From Codonopsis lanceolata (lineage: Eukaryota > Streptophyta > Magnoliopsida > Asterales > Campanulaceae): a DNA stretch of 64,000 bases. Each line of letters begins with the position of its first letter. Position 1 is the first letter of the stretch. The notes below the pieces were generated by a model that saw only the letters and a list, made by a program, of their open reading frames with translations, was not told the origin of the DNA and did no database searches. Location of the stretch: the NCBI GenBank assembly GCA_013146195.2, contig CM028377.1:20362796-20426795 (forward strand), in the 5' to 3' direction. The position numbers and the translations under genes are program-made. Shown here in pieces: positions 11,233-23,266 of the stretch.

Positions 11233-12092
11233 TTGGTCTAATTCTTGAGTGGGACAAGTGTCAACAACTTGTGGTCCCTTTTTAAATCTGATTTGTGGCT
11301 TAATGATCCACTAATGTAATCTTAACTCATCATTAAAAACTAGTTAGGGATGTTAGGACTTAAGTGGGAAGGGTTAGGGAGGTTTAGGATAGGTTTAGAT
11401 ATGGGTTCATGGGGGTACAAATCGTCCAATTCGAAACGAGAAAATAATCCCGTAGCAGTGAGGCGGGCGCCTCACAAGGCCATGCCCGCCTCAACTACCG
11501 AGGCCATCCTCAAGTTCGAGACCACTCCAATTGCCCTCGCATTTGAGGCGGGCGCCTCACCAGTCCCATGCGGCCGCCTCGGCTCCAGAACCTCTAAAAC
11601 TTGATCTAAACTTGATCTAAATGGTCCCAAACTTTTGGGCAACCATTATAAGGTCTAACCCTACTCAAAACAAGTCGGAAACGCACCCGAACAACCCCCG
11701 GAACAAGATAGAACAAGGCGCGAACCACGCGACGAATGATCAACGAATCAAACTACAATCAAACACCAATCAAACTAGGATATCTTAGACATGAAAAAGG
11801 TTTGTTTCCACATGATTAAGACCTGAATATAAAGCCAAGAACACAACGAACTCTTCGTACGTCGAAATAGAAGCAAATACGAGCAACGAGAGGAATCGCT
11901 AAGGCCAAATTCAACGCGATTAAACCGGCGATTCAACAAACAAGTTTATATGATTCAAAACATGTTATGGACTTCTAAAATGACTTAGGAATGATTCTAA
12001 AACATTTATAAATCAAGTAAACAAGCTCACAATCAACCAAGAAGGTATAAAGACAAGCATACAATGCACATGAAAGAATACGGGGCGTTACA

Positions 12093-12620
12093 GCCTACGT
12101 ATCATTTTTAGGAATCAGACCAATCGTGACTCGTCTTGAAGATCGTATTCCTAAGGCATTACCTAGTAAACACGATGGAAAAAACCTTTGCGATGGTCGG
12201 ACCTACTGGAATAGGCTGCCAATGTATCCTTTTCAGGAATCAGACCAGTTGTAGCTCGTCTGCTGGGGAAAAAAAATTGAAGTTGTAAAAAACAAAAAAA
12301 CATTGTGATGCCAAAAAGGATTTGTGATGGTTGGGCCTATTGAGATAGGCTGCCTACGTATCCCTTTGAAAGGAATCAGATGAACCGTAGCTCATCTGTT
12401 GGGGAAAAATTTGAAGTTGTAAAAAACAAAAGACCTTTGTGATGAAAACATTTCGTGATGCAAACATTTTTTATGATGAAACATTTCGCGATGCAACAAT
12501 TTATGATGCAACACATTTTGCGACGCCACAGATTTGTGTTACGATGGTCGTGCCTACCGTAATATGCTGTCTACATATCCTTTTCAGAAATCAGATCAAA
12601 CGTAGTTCGTTTCTGGACCG
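12093..12620 (-). repeat. Tat-type untranslated repeats (GCTGCCTACG block, four copies)
   Basis: Four diverged copies of a block with GCCTACGTATC, then AGGAATCAGACC and CGTAGCTCGTCTG, starting near 12093, 12218, 12350 and 12568. Related single copies occur near 24345 and 46895. On the minus strand this block is familiar from the region around pol and the 3' end of plant Tat/Ogre elements, so this is taken as the untranslated region of Tat-like element 1. Confidence 0.65.
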
Positions 12621-12659
12621 AAAACATGTTACGATGCGGGAAGATAGTTTCAATATTCA

Positions 12660-12955
12660 TTGAAACATAGTGAAAGTGATGCAAAACCAGTTGCAATATT
12701 TATTACGTGAGTAAGAAACCAACACAGATCCAGATGCAATGTTCATTGCATCACAATGAGACAAGCGCAAATTTTGATACAATATTAATTGCATCACCAA
12801 GTAACTAACATAAAGACCAGATGCAATATCCATTGCATCAACACATAAAAAAGATGCAATATTCATTGCATCATTAAGAAAGTAACGAAAAAACCAAATG
12901 CAATATCCATTGCATCACCACATAAAAAGATGCAATATTCATTGTAAAACATGTA
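12660..12955. repeat. palindromic minisatellite (GATGCAATATNCATTGCATC)
   Basis: Seven or so copies of a 20-bp near-perfect palindrome (GATGCAATATCCATTGCATC and variants) separated by 15-35 bp spacers. It lies between two other tandem arrays in the untranslated region of Tat-like element 1. Confidence 0.85.
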
Positions 12956-13009
12956 AATGCAAAGATTGAACCCTACATAGCGAGGTTACAAACCTAGACA
13001 ACAAATAAA

Positions 13010-13275
13010 AAGTCTAGCCCCATATCAGGGCTGCGCGACCAGGCATCAAATAGCGAGGTCTAACCATATATCGTGGTTGTATGGCTGGAAAGCAATCCAA
13101 CGGTCTATCCCTACATTAGGGTTGCGTGACCAGAAAACAATTAAAAGGTCTAATCCCACATTGGAGTTATGTGACCTAAGAGCAAATAGCAAGGTCTAAC
13201 CCCGCATTGGGGTCACGTGACCAGAAAGCAATTAAAAGGTCTAACCCCACATTGGGGTAACGTGGTCGGTGTGTG
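13010..13275. repeat. 45-bp minisatellite
   Basis: Six copies of a 45-46 bp unit with GGTCTAACCCCACATTGGGGT followed by a CGTGACCAGAAAGCAAT-like stretch. GGTC landmarks fall at 13057, 13102, 13147, 13193 and 13238. The CCCCACATTGGGG part is itself a short palindrome. Confidence 0.9.
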
Positions 13276-15170
13276 TTGTAGTGAAAGCAAATGATTAAGA
13301 AGGTACGATGCTGCCATGATTATGAATCCTTGTGGCAAAATGTTGTCGATGATCGCTTTATCCAACTTTTGATGATGCTGCTAAGGATCTTTTGGGAAGA
13401 GGTCCTTGGCGAGATATGTTGGTCAATGGTAGTGCTTTTGTCGGCCTTGGGCGAGAGCTGGCAAAGTGTCATTTGACATGATTGAATTTCATGACCAGAA
13501 CATTTATATTTTTCACAGAGGCCGATGCGGCAAAGACCTGTTAAGATGCCATAAAAGGATGCAAGCATGCAAAAAAAAAAAAAATTCTTCTTTTTCAAAA
13601 TGGACACTTGATTGGCAAAGAGCTATTTGTTTATTGAACTTGTTAAGACAAGATAGGGCAAGGTTGAGATGCGGGTTTTGGCTGACTTTGAAAAGTTATT
13701 GGTGGGTGAAGCTTTGGGTTACCTTTTAGTCTTTCGACTAGTGCATCATTCAAGTAAGGAATTCAATCACAAAATCAACGAATCCTACTAATCGATGCCT
13801 CGGAGGACCATTTCTTCATCATTTTTTTTCTTTTCATTTTTTTGTGCTCTAACTTTTGCCTAGGTTGCCCTTTCTGGTTTTCAACCTAATGAGCCCTTAC
13901 CTCATAGGGAGCCTGTCTTTCAACGCATGTGAAGATAAACTACTTATTCTTGAGGGGTCACAGTTTTGTATCTTCTTCATTCCTTCAGGCGAGATGGAAT
14001 GGACAGTTGTCTCCAAAAATAATGAGAGCCTTCATGTTCCCAATGAGTTCGGTGGGAGAAGCCCTATGATGACTCGATCAACCAAGTTCTGTAAGGTGGG
14101 ACAGAAAAATTCCTGAAGAAATTATCTGGGGACATCCCCAAAAAGGCTCGATTTGGAGAAGGCTCAAAGATCTTGGAGAGACTTAAAGACACCCTAGTTT
14201 TAGAGAGAAAGGCAAAAGCCTTATCCAAAGGCCCCATTTAGCTACTGCTCTTAAAAACCGGGTTGAAAGCCTCTAATGGACATATATATATAGTAGTAAG
14301 TGATCCGAACCTTTAAACTTATGCTCAAAGAAAAAGGGTTGACTCTAATGGACAAAAATAGAGTAGTGATCTAGAGTTCACTTTATCAGCGAGTATCATA
14401 AGATTTATGGACCCTACTTAATGTTTATATTTCGATGATTTTATATGTTTTAGCAATGAGTTTTGTCTTTCGCTCAAATCACGTTATAATCAACTGAAAC
14501 AGAGCTGTAGGTGGCAACTAGGTTAGGGAGTAGTGTTTAGGATGGATTTGTTTCAGAGTTTAGATAAAATGTTGGCTTTTAGCTTTTGGCTTTGGCTTTG
14601 ACTTTTGCTTTGGTTTTTGGATAGGAGATTGGTTTTGGATTTCTAGATTTGGCCTGGATGGGAGATTTTTCAAGAGAGGCTTCAATTGGTTAGAGAAATA
14701 CTTGTAAAGGACCTCTCCAGAGAGGTACCTTTTTCTTCTTTCTTTCTTTTCTATGGCATAAGCTGTATTTGAATTTTCAACCTAGCCCTTCCCCTTTTCC
14801 TTTTTTTTTCTTCTTTTTTTGACCTCTCGGAGCATTATAACAAGAGCTTTTGAAGGAATGTCCTAGCTCCTTTTGGGCCAAAGGGATGGTCATTCTTGGT
14901 GGATATATAAGGTTGAAACAACCATGGTTTTGGGAAGCTGAATCATGGAGGATTGGGCTTTGGTATATGGTGGGAAGCCACAATGTGCTACTAATAGCTT
15001 AGTCGCAATGGGTCGGAGATGACCTTTCGCCAAGACAGAAGGTTGCTTTATTGAGCTCATGTTTTTAAAGGTTTGTGGGTCCATATTTCCGAAATGACTC
15101 ATCATCAACTCGCATAGTTTTATCATGTTTTCACATGAGTCGATTCGTCATTTTTTAACAATTAAGGGAC
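13276..15170. other. non-coding part of Tat-like element 1
   Basis: No convincing gene. A short plus-strand stretch at about 13365-13480 reads like protein (GRGPWRDMLVNGSAFVGLGR followed by ELAKCHL) but is bounded by stops. At 13855-13900 there is a TTGCCTAGGTTGCCCTTTC block related to 47140-47240 next to the integrase of the second Tat-like element, which supports the assignment to a Tat 3' region. Confidence 0.5.
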
Positions 15171-15294
15171 ACTTTGGCGATAGGCGTTGGGAAAAAGACT
15201 CGACAAGCTAACAGAAGAAACAAAAATTTATTTGACTCGAATATATACAAAGACTGTAAGTCCAATAGGCAACGGAATAAGGTTGGAGTGGGAT

Positions 15295-16767
15295 TGAATA
15301 GCCTCTTAAAAACTTTTGAGGGTTGTTTTGAAAACCCTTAAGGGTTGCAGCGGAAAAGATAAGTTTTCAGCAGCTAATGTAAAATCAGCAAGTAGTAGCT
15401 GCTGAACTTGAAAATAGTTTGGTTTGGTTTTCTTTTGATCACTAATATATAAGGACTGAATTGAAAGACAAACTATAAAACAACTAAGCAAATAATTCAA
15501 TAATGTAACTGACTTACACTTAAGTAGATTGAAGCTGCTTAAGTGTGAGTAACAGTTCTATCAGTTGAAAGATAAAAGACATGATATTTGGAGTGGTTCA
15601 CAGTGTAAAAACTGCTGCGTCCACTACCAAGTTGGTCAAACTTGGATTTTGAAGTGCTCTAGATATATTGACATTCTAAGCGATCACTAATGGATTTGTA
15701 TACAACAAAAACCAATGTTTGAGGAGTTCGATCTAGCAAAGATCAAACTCGTACAACAATCAAGTATTCTTTTAAGATTAGAAAGAAGTAAGGAAGAATA
15801 CAATGATTGTTTGGACAAGAACTAGAAAGGAATAAGAAGTGAAAGAACATCTAGTAATTGTTTAAGGACCGGAACACATCAAGGAATGAATTGCATGAAG
15901 GAATAAGTTGAGTGTCCAGTACTGGGTTGAAGCAGATCAAAGATAGAATATTATACAAGTAGATGAATGAAGTCTTCAACCCTTCTATCCTTTGTTCTAT
16001 ATATCTTCCACCATGAGAACTAGAACATTTTAAGAAAAGAATTGCTTGAAGGGATATGAGAAATGTTTTGATCTAGTTCTTCACTTCTTCTTCTATCATT
16101 GCTCAAATGCTTCTTATAGAGATCCTTGAAAATAGCCGTTTGAAAGAGCAGGATGATCTTTGAAGAGTGATGATAAAATCTATCTTTTAATGCAATGAAA
16201 TCTTGAAGAGGATTTTTGACACGGAAGATATCACTTAGCATAAGATCATAAATTCATAGATGATGGTTAGATATCTTTTTGCATAAAATAAGGAGAGTAG
16301 ATATCTCTAGTATATAGTAATAAAGAAGGCGGCTTAGCTAGAAGATATGATACACTGTGAGATATTTAATACAATGATAAACTATAAAGTAATTTAATGA
16401 AATGACAAAAAGTTTTCTTTTGAACAGTTTAATGTTTGAATTGAGATGACCAAGAACTAATCACATGATAGTGGCCGAAAGTGTTTTTCATATCGATTAC
16501 TTTAAAATATTGTTTGATAGAATAAGTCTAAGTAGATAGAATACCATTTAAAACAGTGACTTACACTTAGTATTAGTAGCTGTTAGCTGCTGATGACTTA
16601 GCTACAACATATGAGTTTATCTTTTAACGAAATACTGTTTTAGATAAATGAATTAAGTTACATGAGAGTGAAGGCCACACATTTTTAAAGATATTGTTTT
16701 TGAAAACCTTTAAAAGCTTTGAAGACATTAAAGTTTTTAAAATAATTTTTAGTGCAGTATTCCAACA
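15295..16767 (-). mobile_element. copia-type LTR, minus strand (probable)
   Basis: On the minus strand it begins TGTTGGAATACTGCACTA (16767), a typical start for Sirevirus-like copia LTRs, has a TATATAGAAC TATA-like box near 16005, and runs into TTTTCCGCTGCAACCC near 15330, a block often found just inside such elements. CACTTAAG- and AGCTGCTGA-containing motifs recur here and in the LTR at the right edge of the window. The left boundary and target duplication were not found. Confidence 0.45.
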
Positions 16768-17122
16768 GCTTACAGTGTTCAGCAGATAGGGATTTAAGTA
16801 TAGGAAAGCATAGCGATCGAAAACTAGTACTGAGATATCAGTAGGTGTAATGAAACAGTTAAGAAACTACGACTGATAAGTGAAGGGATCAACAACCAGT
16901 TAGCTGCTGATGACTAAGACACGACAGATAGATGAATAAGACTTGTGTGAGCTATCTACCTTAGTCTAAGTTTATTTTATCTTTCTTAAGGCGGTAAGAT
17001 ATTAGTTGTAGGTCTAGCTTATTCTAATCGTGCATGAATTAATTGACTTAGCAATTGATTTTCACTTAGATATATCTATCTAAATTTAGTAGGTGGGTTT
17101 CTATGAAACCTTTATGTTTTAA
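16768..17122. other. unassigned sequence left of the Helitron
   Basis: AT-rich sequence with AGCTGCTGATGAC motifs related to the neighbouring copia-type LTR. No reading frame. Confidence 0.4.
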
Positions 17123-18293
17123 CTAGTTTTACACCCGTGCGTTAAACGCACGTACATATATTTATTTTAATTAAATTATACTCAAATAAAATGAAGATTG
17201 TAAACAAAATTTAAAAATAAATAAAAAACATAATGAAAGAAACAAATTATATCGGTATAATTTGTCTGATAATTAAAACCTAAAACCCGTTAACCCACCC
17301 AGCCCTGTTAGAAAATTACTTGGCTTAACCCGACCCATTTTTTTCGGTCGAAACATGTTATCCATTTCAACCCAAAAAAATATCGGGTCGGGCCTGTTAC
17401 CCATATTTTTACTGTGTAAGTGTAGGTTTCTTGGCGGAAAATATGGTTTAAAACCGTCGAAGCTACTCATTCTGACCCATTTTATTTTGGATTATAATGG
17501 GACACGATCAGTTTCGACCCAACCCACCCAATCGCCAGCGTATAATTGATATCATTTAATTCATTATTTTTATAATTGTTTAAGTCATTTTCTCGTTTAT
17601 AATTTTCTAGAGTTTAATAATTGATATTTTTTGTTATTAAAATTTAGATCTTAAGTAGTATAAATAGTAATTCAGATGTATACTATTCTCTATATAACAT
17701 ATAGCTTTATTAAATATTTATAACTTGTGGTTGTTATCGACCATTATGATTTAATCATATACATTCAAATGGTTTACCAATAAGTTATAATTAATTGTGG
17801 TTATTTGCAAAAATAAATTTTGTTTTGATAATATAATTTCGGATACGATGAAAGAGACAAAAAAGTTTCAAATACAAACAAATCATATATGAAGATTTAC
17901 ATAGCAAACTTTTTTTATAATTAATTGTAGTTATATTTTATTTTGTAATCACATGTATTCAATGAACATTATTTTTATAGCACATTTGTTCTTATTACAA
18001 TATTATTTGCTAATTTTAATTAATCAGTAAATTAAGTATGCACCAAAAGAAATTTGTATTTACAGATTTTTAATGTGTGACTACTCCTATTAAATACTAC
18101 TACATAGAAACTTGATATTTTCTACCACATGTAGATATTTACATATTTTCAATACATCTTGAGAGTTGTGTAATCAATTAATCAGATTTTTGTTCTCAAT
18201 GCATGCTAACTACTATATAATAATACTCAAAGATGACTTTTCATTTTTAGCAAGTGCATTTTGGCGGGAACTTACCTCTTTTAGACTACCTAG

Positions 18294-18343
<50 letters not shown>

Positions 18344-18351
18344 TATATAGA
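17123..18351 (-). mobile_element. non-autonomous Helitron
   Basis: On the minus strand it begins TCTATATATC (at 18351) and ends in CTAG (17126-17123). The end is preceded by a hairpin CGTGCGT-TTA-ACGCACG whose 7-bp stem lies 9 bases from the terminus. The flanking bases are A and T, as expected for insertion between A and T without duplication. These are the hallmark ends of plant Helitrons. No Rep/helicase coding is present in 1.2 kb. The 5' end could be 8 bp shorter because the TA microsatellite (18299-18342) offers two TC starts. Confidence 0.75.
17136..17152 (-). terminator. Helitron 3' hairpin
   Basis: CGTGCGTTAAACGCACG forms a 7-bp stem with a 3-base loop, 9 bases from the terminal CTAG. 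In Helitrons this hairpin acts as the stop signal for rolling-circle transfer. Confidence 0.75.
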
Positions 18352-18513
18352 TTACCTAAAGTCTAATTAATAGATTTAATTAATTCTAAACATTCATGTT
18401 TTAAAAAAAGACTTTTGGAAACCCCGATTTGCGGACTTGGTTGGACTTTTGAAAGAATGGAGACCAAAAGGATCAACAAGCATACTCTATAAGGATGAGT
18501 TGTAGACACATAA

Positions 18514-21500
18514 TGTAAGACCATGGACCTTCGTGTGTTTGACTTCCTTGTTTTGCATGTCAAATGGCCATAACATTCTTGTTGGCCATTTGTTAGTATG
18601 AGAACCCAAACCTTGGTTATTTACCATGATCATTATTGTTGCTTAACATGCTAGAAATAAACCTAACATGTTTATCTTGGTTCTAGTTCTTTTAGTTGAG
18701 CATTGGTTGTCTTATAAGATTTCTATGCTTTGTATGCCTTTTTGTGGTAGCTTTTTGTATCGCCTTAGCTTCCTTAACTCTTAACTAAGTCTTAGAGAGT
18801 CTTGGTATGATTTTTACATGTTTCTTGGTCATTACTTAGACCATTGGAAGCTTAACTTTGAGGTTGAGACTCTTCTTGTTTGTATTTGAGCATTTGGAAA
18901 TTAGGATGCATAAATGCATTCCTTTGCCTTAGAGACTTGTCCATGTTACTTGTGGTTCATGTGGGTTGAATTCTAGACCAAGGGTACTGGTTCTTTCATG
19001 TTTAAATCATCCATGTTCGTGGACTTGTTACAATTGGAAATAAAATAACCAACTTATTACTTCACAAATTCAGTCCTGTTTTTGGGCAAACTTCGGGAAA
19101 ATTCTGGTACCAATCTACTAAATAGAATTGGCTTAAAATTTAATGTGTATTACCTACATATGTTAAGTTAATACCTGTAAATTTTCATAACTTTCCATGA
19201 TGTTTAAGTGCCTCAAATAGGCCACGTATTATGGCTGTCTCTGTGTTCTGTTTTGAGAATTCAGAATGTTAACATGAACTTGGAGGGACTGTATTTTGAT
19301 GAATAAAAGTCCGAATTGAGAAATTTAAAATTCTAAATTGTATTTTAAAGAGTCTAGTTTCAGAAAAATAAAAAATTACCTCAATCGGAGTTGTGATCGA
19401 TTTATGGTAGATTTTACAAGATTGACTGTCCAGTAACTTCGCAAATGAAAAAAATCTGTTTTCCAGATTTCAGGATTTTTGTGGTTGCAGCCATTCCCCC
19501 TTGCTTCCTTGACCCAAGTCCGACCTTGACTGACCCAATTCACTTATGTTGAATCCCCTTTGACCGATCTTAAGCCCTTGATGAGTTTTAATCAATGGTA
19601 GGCAAGGATTGACCAATAGAAACCTTTGTAGTGACTTCATCTTCCCAAACACATGACAACCATTTTCATTTCCTCCATTGTTATTTTCTGCTTCCTAGAG
19701 AGAGAAAGAGTGAACTTGAAATCCTCTACCTTTCTTGCATCATTGCCGAAGATCCGGCCATCGGATTTTTGATTGGAGACCACCAAAACGAAGCTCTTGC
19801 CTTCCTCTTCGATTGTCTCCATTTTATTTGTTGATCAATCATGTTAATATAAGGCTTAAGGTACGTTTTCAAACCCAGAAAATTTGTAGGTTCAATATTA
19901 AGGCATACTCCCTTCATAATAGTTGTTGTATACATGCTTAGGAAGATTTTTTGTGAAGTAGAAATTTTTATTTCAACAAGATAGAAATCTGAAAATTTGG
20001 GGCTGCCATGTTAACTTATTAATTTAGATTTAGTTCAAGCATGAATGTTGTTCTAAATTTGCCTAGGAGTAGTTCTTGTGAAGGAATTATTTACATTTGA
20101 AAAATGTTGAGAAATTGTCATTTTTAGGTTTGAAATCTGAATTTATTGGGGCTGCCCTATAAGCCAATAATTTTGACTTGAGTAAAGCATGAATAATGTC
20201 CCAAATGTGTTTAGAACAACAACTCTCGTGAAGGAAGTAATTGCAATTGACGGCTGTAGAGAAAGTTCTATGCTAGGGTTTCAAATTGTAGAATTTGGGT
20301 CATCGATAGACTAAGGTCATGTTTGGCTTGGTATTGTGGTCCTAGTGGAATTATAAAAAAGGTTTAAAAAGGATTGTAAGACTTGTAGGAATGTGACCTA
20401 CCCATGTTTTGGATCCTATGGATTTGGGGTTATTGATGTGAGAACTCCGACTCACTAGAGTCGCCATGTATGTGTGAATGCACCCTAACTTGTTAAAGGA
20501 CTTGATTGGGAATCTTGGGATCATCCCGGGGAATCCGAGATGGTGAATTGGAGAATCTCCTATAGAATGAATTTTGATGGGTTATGATCTAGTACTCTAT
20601 ATATAGAGTCTACTCGTAGAGTTACAAAGATAATCAAGTCGTTATCCAAAGCATGCTAGTATTGCCTTGACCTTACGAAATAGTATCGCACAAACGTCTT
20701 TAGAACCTAGACTACAACCCATGGGTCTTATCATGTGAGTGTACTACTTGGTACTTTAACTTAGAAAACCTCAACAAGGTCTCGTAGTATTGCAACATAA
20801 GTTAGCGTATGGCTTCAAGGATTTGAATGTGACAATAGTGGTTTATTACTATTACATGAACCTTAATGGATTTAAGATTTCGGGATGAACTACTATCCTA
20901 AAGAGAAAGACTCTAAGGATATAATCTTGTTATTTGGTGAGCCTAGACAATCTAGGTAAACCTTGGGAATTATATAAATTGTGATTTGGTATTCTTACTT
21001 ATTTATTGAATATGACTTAATAAACATATTTTGCATTTTTGATTTGAAGTATATATTGGTTTTGATTACCTTGTGGTTTTATCGGTATTATATGACTTAT
21101 GAAGCATATTTCATATCTTGGCTCAAAGCATGATTTATTCTTGAATGTCTTAATGACCTATTGAAAGTTGATTAGTGTACATGTATTGAACTTAGATTTC
21201 ACTAATAGGTGGAATGATGAATTTGTTGAACTAAGGTTTCTCAATGAAATAAGGACCTAGATATACGTGAACTGTGAACATAGAGAAAGGATAGAAATGC
21301 ATATAGCATTTGTATCCTATTTGGGATGAATTGTAGCGATGACTCAACGGAGTCGAGTTTAAGGAACGATTAGACCTTACCAGGATCGTGGTGAGATCCT
21401 TTGACACTTAGAAACTCATTTGACTAGATTACTAGCTTTTGGAACTTGAATAAAATTGAAGGAACAACTTGACACTTGTACTTTTGAACTCGATTGAGCT

Positions 21501-23261
21501 CCTATTATAATCTATATGATTAATCATGAACATGTCGTGAATAACATGCCTACTTGTCTTGAATGAGCTCGCTCTTGTCGAGCTCGCTTCCTACTTGATT
21601 TAATATGAGTAAACATCTACTTAACATGGATGAGTTAGCTCTTGTCGAGCTCGATCCCTACTTGATTTTAATGCCAAGTAAATATCTGCTTGTCATTCTA
21701 TTAGTCCAGCTGGCATACTTGTCTTGTCTCGATGGTAACGATGCATCGCCGTCACGAATTGTGAGATTCATGGTAGTGATGGGTCGCCAGCCCATCATCA
21801 TGCACCCACCCTCCACTATTTGATCACAGTGGAAAAGAGTACCTTGTCGTAACCATTAGGGCGCTTGGAATAATACTATCGTGTTCAAGGTCGATGTATC
21901 AATCACGTGCATCCGACAACCCACATTCAAGATAACCGTTTTCATTTCATGATCTACGTTGCGGCAGTAGCTCTATAATATATCCTCCCGTTATGTGATT
22001 TATTTCAAACACTTATGTGACAACAAAGTGTTAATTGAGACATGGGATCGAAAGTGACCATGTTTATCTTGATTGCGTGTTATTGAATTTCATGGTATGT
22101 ATATCTGTAGGTATACGTACTTATACTTGATAATTCTATGACTTGATATGCATATATGTGAATATACATGCTTATACTTGCTAATTTCATGAATGACTTG
22201 ACATGCATATATAAAGTTATACATATTTACATGAAATGTTTTCATGAGAATTACTTCATAATCCATTTGGTTTGTGTTGAACTGGGAATTCCACCCTAGT
22301 TCATTTGGACAGTTTAATAAGTGAGAAGTAGAGATTTCTTGTAAAGTATACAACACGTCTTCCCGAGTTTCGTCGTCATAACACGATGTTACTAATATAT
22401 TAACAATGTTTCATATTATGTTATATTGTTTAGTAGTAGCGTACTGAGTCATTATGACTCAACCCGTACTTTGTTTTCTAGTTGTTGTAACCTGTCCGCC
22501 ACGTTGAGGCCGCGCAGATCGTGATTGTAGCATATCGCAGCTGATCGATAGCTCGAGCTTAGTTCGTGTGATCGAGTGTTCGTGTGTTCGTGATTGTAGC
22601 AGCCGACATTCTTGAGTAGTAGCTTGTGGATTCCTATCTCATCTAGCAATATTGATTTGTATATTGTACTTTACTATTCTTGTGAGTTCGTTGTATTGTA
22701 AAGTTATTTAGACTTTACAGTCGGGTAGAACACTTGGGTTCTGATTTGGTTCTTCTTTGGGCCGACGCATTGTGTCGTGTCGTTATTCGGAGTCTTAGTT
22801 TTATATTCAGTTGTCTCCCGGGCACGCAGTAGCTTTGGGGATTTTCTTTATTCTAGTTGTGTTTCATTGTTGGTTAACCCCGGTATGCTTTAGCCGTGGG
22901 TAATTGTTATATTAGGTTAGTTCCTTATTGAAATGTCGGCCTGGAGTGCCGATGGTTTGTTCCGCATCTGGAATGTTGCGGCACACGAGTTTTGTACTTT
23001 CTCCTCTTGAGACAATAGTCTCTCTTGGTTTCATTAGTGTTGATTTCGAGTTTATTAGATCGGGTCTTCACTTTATTAACGCTTCCGCACCTTCGATTTT
23101 TGTTGACCCGTATTTTTTTACGGATGTACATTCATGTTTAGAGCCGAATAGCTCTATTGTTTGACTCACACTACTGATTTACAAGTGCTTGTCCCCTTCC
23201 TGCCTTGTCCTTGTGGCGTGACCTTGGGATTCTGTTCCGGAATCTGGGTCAGGTCGTCACA
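18514..23261 (+). mobile_element. solo gypsy LTR (copy D), 4.7 kb
   Basis: Begins TGTAAGACCATGG and ends GGTCGTCACA, flanked by a perfect 5-bp target duplication CATAA (18509-18513 and 23262-23266). The 3' third aligns with the LTRs of the complete gypsy element at 35913-46601: the GAGTCATTATGACTCA block at about 22450, the GTGCCGATGGTTTGT block at 22950, and the CTTGGGATTC...GGTCGTCACA end. No internal region is attached, so this is a solo LTR formed by recombination between two LTRs. It is unusually long and contains no gene. Confidence 0.85.
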
Positions 23262-23266
23262 CATAA

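Larger units (their letters stand above)
3828..12092 (-). mobile_element. gypsy LTR (copy A), interrupted by a CACTA element
   Basis: The 5' LTR of the truncated minus-strand element with gag at 3718. On its own strand it starts TGTAACGCCCCG (12092) and ends GGTCGTCACA (3828). Without the nested CACTA element and its 3-bp duplication it is about 2.8 kb, matching the solo LTR at 60982-63747 (2766 bp), to which it is clearly alignable throughout. It is also related to the LTRs at 35913 and 42645. The region carries no host gene. Confidence 0.85.

Noticed and set aside
17273..17549. Overlapping 64-65 codon frames rich in Pro and Gly
   Set aside because: Within the Helitron body, from short GGGT/ACCC-type repeats; no domain.
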